Assembly: GCA_016801885.1 (NCBI GenBank) | Contig: CM028883.1 | Span: forward strand, 27,447,143 to 27,511,142 | Source: Toxotes chatareus | Lineage: Eukaryota > Chordata > Actinopteri > Toxotidae | DNA: 64,000 nt | Direction: 5' to 3' | In this document: in pieces, positions 60,701 to 64,000 of the stretch | Numbering within the stretch: the stretch's first letter is position 1 | Layout: every line of letters starts with the position of its first letter | The notes under the pieces: generated by a model | What the model was told of the DNA's origin: nothing | The model's input: the letters and a program-made list of their open reading frames with translations, nothing else | Database searches by the model: none | Program-made: the position numbers and the translations under genes

Positions 60701-62231
60701 GGGAAAAACATTCAAGATCTCACAGAGCTTTATCATTTTTTAGAAAGTGAATTACGGGCGGGCTCTGAAAATTCTGGCTTCTAAAGGTCCTTTTTTATGG
60801 GGCTCAATCGTTATTCTTTTTGTCCGTAAGTGAGACGAGCAGACAACTTCAGATCGTGGACAAACAGACACACCAGTTGTTCAGCTGTTGTATCTCTGTC
60901 AGAGTAGCTAAGGAGTAGGGATCGTTTGCTGTAAACTGCACTTGCCATTACCACCAGTAACCACTGGTTTTTCCAAAGTAGCAGGACTTGAACCTCGAGG
61001 ATTTCAACTTTAAAGTCAAATGCTGGTCGCCAAATGATTTTACTGCATAAACCTGGAATCCTTTAGCTAAGCAATGTGTGCAAATGCACTCGAGGTCATT
61101 AATCATTAAATCCTTGTGCAGATGTTGAACATGTTAAATAATTATTGAGGGTAGGCTGTGCATGGTTGAGGCACAAATCTGGAGCTGAGTGTCTAAACTT
61201 CTGCCAACAAGCTGGTCTAATTAGTTCATTTCTTTTGCTCTCTTCATTACACATTTCATACTCAGCAACAACAATAGCACTTAATTCACAGTTATACCAT
61301 ATATGCTAATGTATCTACACCAGAGCAGTTCCATATACTCACACATGTTAATGCATGGTGCCATATTCAGCGAAACAACTGTATTTATGTTAAGAGAAGC
61401 TTTTGTTGTTGTTGTGCTTTGGTTTTGTTTTGCTTATAATTTATTGCATATTACAGCAAATAAAACAACAAAACAAAGCTGTAACAAATATAACTTAAAA
61501 TCAACTGTATTAAAGAAAACAAGGAGAGGCAGACGTGTGACCAGGGTGCAGACAGCCAAAGGTTGATCATACAAACTGACCCACACAGGCTGAAAACCTG
61601 AAAACCACAGAATGAAAACCTATTTCCATTTTTCCAATATTAGGCCTATTTTTTTTTTTTTTTGTAATTTTGTAATCAGTTGTAATTTGAGTTTAGCATA
61701 AATTAGCAAAGGCTGCATGCTGACACACTGAACATAGATGGTAAATATGGTAAACATAAGCTAATAAACAATAATTTAGCAGAGTTGCTTTCTATATACT
61801 GAAAATGTTGATATACTGTGTGGTAGATTATCAGTATAAGTCAAAATGACTTTTCTTCACATGTTGGCATTGTAGCTTCAATATGAGTCCATATATTGAA
61901 GGAATACATGGTGATCCAGGGGAAAGAAGAGTCAACAGTTCTCTTAACCTTCAAAGTCCACAGATGTGAAAATAAAATTGAATTGAATGTGTTTTCAGAG
62001 TCACACGTCTGAATGCACAGGAGTCCCTCCTCTTACCTCACTGTTCTTCTCCCATTGATTGGCTCACTGCTTGTTTTGCTTCCCCCCCCCCCCCCTCTGT
62101 TCACTCCTCCCACCTCCCTCCATCTCATTCCAGCCCAGTGCGCCCCCAGTCCCCCCACCTCCCCGAACAGCCTGGCCCCTCCCCCTTCCTCTGCTGACTT
62201 CCCCAACTCTGCCCACATCATGAAGGTGTGA
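25354..62231 (+). CDS. plekha6: plekha6, PH domain-containing family A member 6 (whole spliced coding span)
   Basis: This is the only gene supported. The spliced frame gives about 1150 residues (human PLEKHA6 is about 1048 as I recall). Order: leader 1-60 with a basic KRSNSMRRNPK stretch; PH domain about 61-160; Gly/Pro/Ser-rich disorder; AQRKSSMAQLQQWVNQRRG about 330; YYPPGVRPxSIC-like region and RRLSIQPRSRSVPRSPS; coiled coil about 617-750 (KLLGRLCEQN to QKEFWRVQDVLEGL); SPLSSVSLTSPLSPFSPV; ERPKSAVFP; VLIPERYLD; QEQEKRIEISCALAAEASRR; end HIMKV. The last blocks fit PLEKHA6 better than PLEKHA5 or PLEKHA7. In the family, the PH domain binds phosphoinositides and the protein is a junction/trafficking scaffold. 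PLEKHA5/7 carry N-terminal WW domains; none is seen here, as in human PLEKHA6. Start chosen at MNGKV because it lines up with the human start; an in-frame longer start exists upstream. Confidence 0.92.
25453..26060 (+). other. plekha6 intron 3
   Basis: 608 bp, GT-AG, no other feature. Confidence 0.8.
26061..26165 (+). CDS. plekha6: plekha6 exon 4: basic linker and first PH strand
   Basis: Acceptor tggcctgcag, donor AAGCAG then gtaaaa; 35 residues, phase 0 on both sides. RKAATFGKRSNSMRRNP matches the PLEKHA5/6/7 leader, and QGWLYKQ is the first strand of the PH domain. The exon begins with ATG, so a shorter start here is formally possible. Confidence 0.92.
26166..26528 (+). other. plekha6 intron 4
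   Basis: 363 bp, GT-AG, with short AAT/GAT repeats. Confidence 0.85.
26529..26601 (+). CDS. plekha6: plekha6 exon 5: PH domain, phosphoinositide-binding strands
   Basis: Acceptor gtccctgcag, donor AAAG then gttcat (weaker). It encodes ASSGVKQWNRRWFVLTDRCLFYYK and ends in phase 1. The KQ..ASSGVKQWNRRW basic loop between strands 1 and 2 is the lipid headgroup-binding part in PEPP-type PH domains. Confidence 0.93.
26602..31728 (+). other. plekha6 intron 5
   Basis: 5.1 kb. Mostly unremarkable. CT- and CA-rich block at 31060-31230 precedes a possible donor at 31299, discussed as a candidate internal first exon. Confidence 0.7.
31729..31829 (+). CDS. plekha6: plekha6 exon 6: PH domain core
   Basis: Acceptor cctcttcacag, donor TTTAAG then gtcagt. 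It completes D from the split codon and gives EKEDSVLGSLPLLSFRIGG and VEPSDNITRKFAFK, ending in phase 0. Near-identical to the family (DEKEESILGSIPLLSF in human). Confidence 0.93.
33519..33584. repeat. (AC)n microsatellite, 66 bp
   Basis: 33 uninterrupted AC units, one of the two longest CA repeats in the window, in the intron after exon 6. Confidence 0.95.
34567..34593. repeat. (GATGT)n short tandem repeat
   Basis: Five tandem copies of a GTGAT pentamer; no function evident. Confidence 0.8.
36760..37105 (-). mobile_element. Tc1/mariner-like transposase relic, reverse orientation
   Basis: On the minus strand, 36845-37102 reads ...GPPPSPDLNPVEILWDVVEQ EIG, the PPQSPDLNPIEHLWDVVE-type catalytic C-terminal block of Tc1-like DDE transposases. 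The N-terminal part is missing. It lies in the 12.5-kb intron between exons 6 and 7 and ends about 65 bp before a SINE. Confidence 0.85.
37170..37312 (+). mobile_element. tRNA-derived SINE
   Basis: Has a pol III A-box-like TGGCTCAGGAGATAGAG (37182-37198), a B-box-like GGTTTGATCC (37234-37243) and the fish SINE body TGTCCTTGGGCAAGAAACTG then AACTCCAAATTGCC. The A-B spacing is tRNA-like. The tail diverges after about 37312. Confidence 0.85.
41621..41648. repeat. (ACGC)n/(AC)n repeat
   Basis: CACGCACG tetramer repeat leading into CA repeat. Confidence 0.85.
42646..42660 (-). promoter_or_regulatory. Candidate CTCF site, reverse
   Basis: Minus strand reads CCACAAGAGGGCAGC, a good CTCF core match, 1.6 kb before exon 7. 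Its orientation is convergent with the site at 11040. Confidence 0.5.
43346..43470 (+). mobile_element. tRNA-derived SINE, diverged second copy
   Basis: Same family as the SINE at 37170: A box TGGCTCAGGCGGTAGAG (43354-43370), a decayed B box GTATCGGTCCC, and the body AGTCCTTGGGTAAGGTACTG then AACCCCAAATTGCC. It is in the same intron, about 860 bp before exon 7. Confidence 0.8.
44300..44377 (+). CDS. plekha6: plekha6 exon 7 extension: alternative in-frame 26-residue acidic insert
   Basis: Using the upstream acceptor (tgtctccctctgcag, ending 44299) adds 26 codons starting VWL, then eight Glu, GEDGELKGSVVFCMQ, with no stop and no frame change. The insert would fall in the loop between FAFK and AEHAG of the PH domain. 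Human PLEKHA7, as I recall, also has extra residues at this point, so the loop may tolerate them. It could equally be unused. Confidence 0.5.
44378..44493 (+). CDS. plekha6: plekha6 exon 7 (short form): C-terminal PH strands and helix
   Basis: Acceptor ttgtgttttgcatgcag (44361-44377); donor CAGAG then gtactg; 116 nt ending in phase 2. It encodes AEHAGTRTYYFSADS and EEQQEWITAMSEAAEV, with the PH alpha-helix Trp. The join FAFK-AEHAG matches the human protein exactly in register, so this acceptor gives the standard PH domain. A second acceptor 78 bases upstream (exon start 44300) keeps the frame. Confidence 0.92.
44494..45526 (+). other. plekha6 intron 7
   Basis: 1.0 kb, no other feature seen. 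Confidence 0.85.
45527..46099 (+). CDS. plekha6: plekha6 exon 8: disordered region and AQRKSSM/QLQQWVN block
   Basis: Acceptor caaatttcacag, donor CAACAG then gtacat (not a strong donor). 573 nt, phase 2 in and out. It encodes a hydrophilic, probably disordered stretch with a Gly/Glu/Pro-rich run (about residues 232-252) and then GFVPRTAPERVAQRKSSM and LQQWVNQRRG, strongly conserved in PLEKHA6. Reading on past the donor gives a stop at 46146. Confidence 0.9.
46100..46769 (+). other. plekha6 intron 8 with in-frame tail and AATAAA
   Basis: 670 bp. The exon 8 frame continues 16 codons to a stop at 46146-46148, and a canonical AATAAA lies at 46639-46644. See findings. Confidence 0.8.
46770..47256 (+). 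CDS. plekha6: plekha6 exon 9: Tyr/Pro/Ser-rich region
   Basis: Acceptor cctgccgtttcag, donor CCAAAG then gtgagt. 487 nt; phase 2 in, phase 0 out. SPSRYYPVNRG, YPPGVRPDSIC, RRLSIQPRSRSVPRSPS, SARFDRLPGR, YADPSVYSLRRSLSSPK each match a block of human PLEKHA6. It holds many RxxS and SP sites that would suit kinase and 14-3-3 binding; that is inference. Confidence 0.92.
47452..47538 (+). CDS. plekha6: plekha6 exon 10: 29-residue phase-0 cassette
   Basis: Acceptor ccctccttccttcag after a long pyrimidine tract; donor AAAATG then gtatgt. Encodes YDYPGDRRSLSQGLYHHNYP and VSPSIHNKM. Phase 0 at both ends, so it can be skipped without a frameshift. I do not recall it in the human reference PLEKHA6. Confidence 0.75.
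47539..49124 (+). other. plekha6 intron 10
   Basis: 1.6 kb, TG-repeat near 47850, no exon recognised. Confidence 0.75.
49125..49178 (+). CDS. plekha6: plekha6 exon 11: 18-residue phase-0 cassette
   Basis: Acceptor aatgcttggctcag, donor CAACAG then gtaggg. Encodes EDILDLQLQRNLDYLDQQ, an amphipathic helix-like heptad pattern. Phase 0 on both sides. A CA repeat begins six bases into the intron. Confidence 0.75.
49185..49248. repeat. (CA)n microsatellite at the exon 11 donor
   Basis: 64 bp of CA with CG interruptions, starting six bases after the exon 11 splice junction. Intronic CA repeats near donors are known hnRNP L-responsive splicing elements. Confidence 0.95.
49459..49539 (+). CDS. plekha6: plekha6 exon 12: 27-residue phase-0 cassette (tentative)
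   Basis: Acceptor gctgaatcttcag (weak pyrimidine tract), donor GTACAA then gtaaga. Encodes VLEGTHLIGTVTRMVARSSS and SAKFCVQ, phase 0 on both sides. The frame and sites are consistent with a cassette exon, but the evidence is thinner than for its neighbours. Confidence 0.55.
49540..51586 (+). other. plekha6 intron 12
   Basis: 2.0 kb. Holds the 14-bp perfect inverted repeat at 51116; otherwise nothing recognised. Confidence 0.75.
51116..51145. repeat. Perfect 14-bp inverted repeat with 2-nt loop
   Basis: CACTTTCCCATTCA and its exact reverse complement, separated by CT. It sits just after GGTCCAAAAGTCTGAGACCA, a phrase common in fish transposon termini, so it is probably a transposon end or a tiny foldback element. 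Confidence 0.7.
51587..51658 (+). CDS. plekha6: plekha6 exon 13: linker before the coiled coil
   Basis: Acceptor attcttttcacag, donor ACCAGT then gtaaga. Encodes VPPFHDVYSRELHPTLKLNE and IETS, matching VPPYPEVFRDSLHTYKLNEQDT in the family. In human this block follows SSPK directly, so exons 10-12 are inserted between two conserved neighbours. Confidence 0.9.
51726..51975 (+). mobile_element. Tc1/mariner-family relic just after exon 13
   Basis: Plus-strand remnant of the C-terminal transposase region and end of a second fish Tc1-like family: CCATCAAGAAATGGTTTTCC, CCATCCAACACCTTTTGGAT, AGACTGTGAGTCAGACCTCA, ending near ATACTTTTGGCCATATACTG. It has stops and starts only about 68 bp past the exon 13 donor. 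Confidence 0.7.
52080..52160 (+). CDS. plekha6: plekha6 exon 14: coiled coil, first part
   Basis: Acceptor ctgtttgacacag, donor GACAAG then gtacat. Encodes KLLGRLCEQNRILKDHEAVV and HRLRMDK, matching the family KLLGKLCEQN block. Phase 0 both sides. Confidence 0.92.
52349..52498 (+). CDS. plekha6: plekha6 exon 15: coiled coil, second part
   Basis: Acceptor tgctgttcccag, donor TCCAGT then gtaagg. 50 residues, including SLEEALVATHQEMELY and QNQLINIRGELSQASS, both family signatures. Phase 0 both sides. Confidence 0.94.
52795..52890 (+). CDS. plekha6: plekha6 exon 16: coiled coil, third part
   Basis: Acceptor tctctctctcag, donor GTGCAG then gtaaaa. 32 residues: ALTTTRMEFEALEDEANAIH then GDLWEQLNAGVQ, matching the human LESEVSALHDDLWEQLN block. 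Phase 0 both sides. Confidence 0.94.
53101..53212 (+). CDS. plekha6: plekha6 exon 17: end of the coiled coil
   Basis: Acceptor gtctttattgcag, donor CACAGAG then gtaaca; 112 nt ending in phase 1. Encodes RRHIQKEFWRVQDVLEGLHK and SSRGTDTAKHR, nearly identical to the family. Confidence 0.94.
53334..53473 (+). CDS. plekha6: plekha6 exon 18 (short form): Ser/Pro linker
   Basis: Acceptor ttctcttgcacag, donor CCGGAG then gtaagc; phase 1 in, phase 0 out. It encodes NSPASPLSSVSLTSPLSPFS and GSQASPNKQLGPE, matching human PLEKHA6. With this donor the next exon (ESVPPRPP) joins in frame. The frame also stays open past the donor for 311 codons. Confidence 0.9.
53474..54409 (+). CDS. Open 311-codon extension of plekha6 exon 18 (possible long-exon isoform)
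   Basis: Beyond the gtaagc donor the exon 18 frame stays open until the stop at 54407-54409. The encoded stretch is mixed and protein-like, not low complexity: Ser, Pro and Asn rich, with Tyr and charged residues and several RxxS-type sites such as SSNRRFSMPE. A good donor (TCATTCAG then gtaaag, 54381) occurs ten codons before the stop and leaves phase 1. That fits the acceptor at 57086 (HS-VGIVPPRTKS) but not the one at 55191. I do not recognise the sequence. It could be a lineage-specific coding segment, a retained-intron tail, or chance. Confidence 0.5.
   Translation, partial: VSTGNTQLGTNPNPKPGTATCTDSRTNPEVHRRSSPKPRPKSCPVPHFKSDPKLICGPKSYREADTSLHIEHLNYSGCETYEYNFPQPSLAFQSHRESLGRLDPVIEETDQNINCRTNFTFEQPINSAQTGGDKQISYVKVQCHDSKISNQCSDTVQTHSDLEEVSWSSSNGCIQEVRIGLRKDVYPDSHPSQFPTQYHNRLRNLSSNRRFSMPESQILLLQDSYRTDVLSLHYSPDLYAPSVPCLRSASPETQHHRQLASWSPCHAGATGRPLSYPNNQGELCNDPVICTITQSDLSSDHSGKVFMQSHL
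54410..55190 (+). other. Remainder of plekha6 intron 18
   Basis: Holds the TA repeat and a C/T-rich tract before the exon 19 acceptor. No AATAAA was seen within about 250 bp after the stop at 54409. Confidence 0.75.
54689..54752. repeat. (TA)n microsatellite, 64 bp
   Basis: About 32 uninterrupted TA units, self-complementary, in the intron between exons 18 and 19, 280 bp after the end of the open extension. Confidence 0.95.
55191..55349 (+). CDS. plekha6: plekha6 exon 19: proline-rich 53-residue exon
   Basis: Acceptor cttacgatgatttag, donor AGAAAG then gtattt; phase 0 both sides. Encodes ESVPPRPPLPKAYYPLEPSP and PFDSTAWLRSLGIDDGYLDG. The VPPRPPLP core looks like an SH3/WW-binding site, and a similar SAPPRPPLP block occurs in PLEKHA7 as I recall. 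It can be skipped in frame. Confidence 0.82.
55350..56671 (+). other. plekha6 intron 19
   Basis: 1.3 kb, no other feature seen. Confidence 0.8.
56672..56741 (+). CDS. plekha6: plekha6 exon 20
   Basis: Acceptor tttcatattgcag, donor AACAAAG then gtaaaa; 70 nt, phase 0 in and phase 1 out. Encodes PKFGEQNNISDMQDQDRQSS and MNK, leading into VG of the next exon, matching NKVGVVPPRTKSP in human. Confidence 0.82.
57086..57189 (+). CDS. plekha6: plekha6 exon 21
   Basis: Acceptor tatcctttgccag, donor TCTAGG then gtatgt; phase 1 in, phase 0 out. Encodes VGIVPPRTKSPTDESHGGFA and VSRHNGRLPNGISR. VPPRTKSPTD is a PLEKHA6 signature. Confidence 0.9.
57190..58300 (+). other. plekha6 intron 21
   Basis: 1.1 kb, AT-rich, no other feature seen. 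Confidence 0.85.
58301..58459 (+). CDS. plekha6: plekha6 exon 22
   Basis: Acceptor cgtctttgtcacag, donor AAAGTG then gtatga; phase 0 both sides, 53 residues. ERPKSAVFPAEMKSKMSIEE and RDKRRSLNL match human ERPKSAVFPGE and REKRRSLQL. Confidence 0.94.
58460..59893 (+). other. plekha6 introns 22 and 23 (flanking exon 23)
   Basis: 591 and 690 bp on either side of the exon at 59051-59203; nothing else recognised. Confidence 0.85.
59051..59203 (+). CDS. plekha6: plekha6 exon 23
   Basis: Acceptor gttcttggacag, donor AAAGAG then gtgaga; phase 0, 51 residues. VRRRLTAHEIDIKDLETAVR then SPREEIARLRRLQ and EHYDLDVSKE, strongly conserved in PLEKHA6. Confidence 0.94.
59894..60027 (+). CDS. plekha6: plekha6 exon 24
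   Basis: Acceptor tttttgttgtag, donor ATCAAA then gtgggt; ends in phase 2. LMAPDKVLIPERYLDVEDNS then LSPEEQKEKQKKLERIKTLI, a basic/acidic helix conserved across PLEKHA5/6/7. Confidence 0.94.
60301..60449 (+). CDS. plekha6: plekha6 exon 25
   Basis: Acceptor tttcctctgtcag, donor TCTCCG then gtgagg; phase 2 in, phase 1 out. LQNMVPLLDGLVEGGVPANS then QLQEQEKRIEISCALAAEAS, matching PLEKHA6 QLQEQEKRIEISCALATEASRR. This block decides the paralogue call. Confidence 0.94.
60450..62133 (+). other. plekha6 intron 25
   Basis: 1.7 kb, ending in a C-run (62083-62095) and a strong pyrimidine-rich acceptor. No exon recognised. Confidence 0.85.
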
Positions 62232-62242
62232 GTCTTACAAAG
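62134..62242 (+). CDS. plekha6: plekha6 exon 26: C-terminus and stop
   Basis: Acceptor cctccatctcattccag, stop TGA at 62229-62231, then a donor (ACAAAG, gtgagt at 62243), so the stop lies 11 bases before an exon junction. That is too close to trigger decay by the usual 50-55 nt rule. Encodes AQCAPSPPTSPNSLAPPPSS and PNSAHIMKV; human ends SSYTMRV. The hydrophobic C-terminal residue could serve as a PDZ ligand (inference). Confidence 0.92.
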
Positions 62243-62890
62243 GTGAGTGTCTGTTCACCGCACCACGTCCACCAGTCCTCCTTTTTTTCCACATCCTGTT
62301 TAGACCCTCTGCACAATTTCACTCTCTGGGATTGTACATGATACGATGCTTTATGTTAAAACCAACACAGGAACTGAATAGCAGTCTTCATGTTTATAAG
62401 TGCTGATGATCCAGTTTTGGACAGTGAGAGTTTTTATCCATCGAGTTTTGTCTTTCCCTTTTTGAGGAGCAACACAATTTAACTACCTGCTTGGTTGTGT
62501 GCAGACATCTTGTGCACATATTTAGACTTAGTGTGGAAAAAAACTTGAGTGTCAGTCTATCCATCCCCCAAATTCTCAACACAAGGTCCAACTTGCGTGC
62601 CCACATCATGACCAACTCTGTCTGGTGAGGAAGGCCATGAGATATAGTTGAAAGCGTCAGACAACAAGCAAGTCTGATCTTAGTGTTGACAATTTTTAGT
62701 CTTTAAGTAGATAGCCTCCACTTTAGCTCAGAATATGTAGTGTTACATTTTTTCCCCAAAATTGGCTCAAAGTTAGAATTCCACTCATTTCCCATCATAG
62801 TAAACAGATGTCAGTGCCCATTGACACACAGGCAATCTGAACTGATCTTTGTATCTATCCTACCCTGTTTCTCTCTGCCTCTGTCTGTAG
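62243..62890 (+). other. plekha6 intron 26 (within the 3' end)
   Basis: 648 bp, GT-AG, separating the stop-containing exon from the 3'UTR exon. Confidence 0.75.
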
Positions 62891-64000
62891 CTCAAGCCCT
62901 GGCTGCTGTCAAGTTTGATGGAGCATCTTTCTGACCTTTCACTGGACAAACTGAGCAAAGAAGATGGCCCCAGACAAAGAACTTTTTAATTTTTTTTAAA
63001 ATTAAAACTGATACAACAAAAGCACGGAAATCTGTCAAAGGATGTTTCTAAGGAGGGAAGAGCAAATTTAAAACCCAAATGGAAGGTGCAGATACCTGAC
63101 CAAGACCAATGACCAAGACTCCACTTCATCTAATCCATGATAGCCTCCCACTACATGTGTCTTGTGGCACAAAGCAAGGCTGCAGATCTCTTACCAGCTT
63201 CAAGTTGTGTAATATTTCTATATAATTTAGCTCAGGACACATTCTACGAAGTAGAGATTACCGATGAACTCCGCTGATGATGATGTTTTACCCTCATATT
63301 GGCAAAATGTTAGCTAACTAAGGTTTGATGTTGATCAGTTCTAAAGGGAACACTACGTACGAAAGACCCAAGCTGGAGAGGAACATGGAAAGGAACTCCA
63401 GAGATAAGTGAAGAGAAGGAGTTTGGGATGACGAATGTCACACTGAGGTTGACTAGTTGGCAAGAGTCTCACTAAAGCCTACAAAGAGGCTGTGGACATG
63501 CGTCTGGACACTAAAAGCCAAAAGAGTATGTTGTCATCTAATGTCCATATCAACCCTCAAAACCACCAGTGGCTTGTGGCTAAGTGAGGAGTGGGACTCA
63601 GTGACAGACTAAGGGTACATAATGACATATTCTGACACTTTGACAAATGACCGGAACGAGAGGCCTCTCATCCTTTGTAAAAAGCTGAGGACTCTTCTTC
63701 TGAACTCACTGTGATGTCTGTTTCACCCAGACCTCCACCCCCCTACACTATTTCCCATCCTTTCAAACTCGTCTGCTGCCAATTACACTCATATGCAGCT
63801 GTTAGCATTACATACATACATTTGACCTGGCTGAGGGTCAAAATTTAATGTAGCAGAATGTTGACCGTAAAACCTGGAGGAAAATCAAGTCAATGTGCAC
63901 AGCTAGGACTTGCTGGAAATAATGACCTTGCTCTGTGATATGTTGACTTTGCTCTGGTGTGGAAGCCCACTGAGATTGTTCAAGCTGAAATCCTTAACTT
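62891..64000 (+). other. plekha6: plekha6 3'UTR exon, or alternative last coding exon
   Basis: Acceptor cctctgtctgtag at 62878-62890. After exon 26 it is untranslated. If exon 26 is skipped, the frame continues for 14 more codons to TGA at 62932-62934 (AQALAAVKFDGASF including the split Ala). A variant poly(A) signal ATTAAA lies at 63001. No AATAAA was seen between there and the window end, so the UTR may run past 64000. Confidence 0.65.

Noticed and set aside
1..64000. CRISPR arrays, operons, bacterial or viral gene cassettes
   Set aside because: No spacer-like regularity and no such genes; the window is ordinary vertebrate DNA with one large gene.

Overview
The window is vertebrate nuclear DNA, most likely from a teleost fish. 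It has multi-exon coding sequence with GT-AG introns, AT-rich introns full of (CA)n microsatellites, tRNA-derived SINEs, Tc1/mariner relics, fish-type LINE 3' ends and a solo LTR. No bacterial, rRNA, functional tRNA or CRISPR features were seen.

One gene explains all the coding signal. It is a plus-strand orthologue of PLEKHA6 (PEPP3), a PH-domain scaffold of the PLEKHA5/6/7 family. I assembled it by joining GT-AG exons whose phases agree. Coding exons run from 25354 to the stop at 62229-62231 and give about 1150 residues with every cassette exon included. From the N-terminus the protein has a short basic leader, a PH domain split over four exons, a disordered Gly/Pro/Ser region, the conserved AQRKSSM-x-QLQQWVN block, a Tyr/Pro/Ser-rich region, a coiled coil, Ser/Pro-rich linkers, a second conserved helical region and the PLEKHA6-type C-terminus ending in MKV. 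The gene has at least one further upstream exon (23275-23358) and a probable first exon ending at 19487. These two exons are in frame with the coding start, so the N-terminus may be 44 residues longer. A 3'UTR exon starts at 62891 and runs past 62934.

Layout: 1-8958, upstream DNA with simple repeats, an inverted LINE insertion and a candidate remote first exon near 6.8 kb; 8964-9879, a solo LTR with perfect 5-bp target duplication; 9.9-19.1 kb, repeat-rich upstream DNA; 19.1-26.6 kb, 5' exons and the first PH exons; 26.6-44.3 kb, two long introns with TE relics and two SINEs; 44.3-62.9 kb, the rest of the gene.

The main points of interest are possible isoforms readable directly from splice sites and phases: tandem acceptors that insert 26 acidic residues inside the PH domain; a 311-codon open extension of the exon at 53334; a read-through form ending in a CaaX-like CTFL with a downstream AATAAA; a block of three phase-0 cassette exons with a 64-bp CA repeat six bases inside one of their introns; and an alternative C-terminus from skipping the last coding exon. 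All are inferences from sequence and need transcript data. Family and human comparisons are from memory, not from a search.
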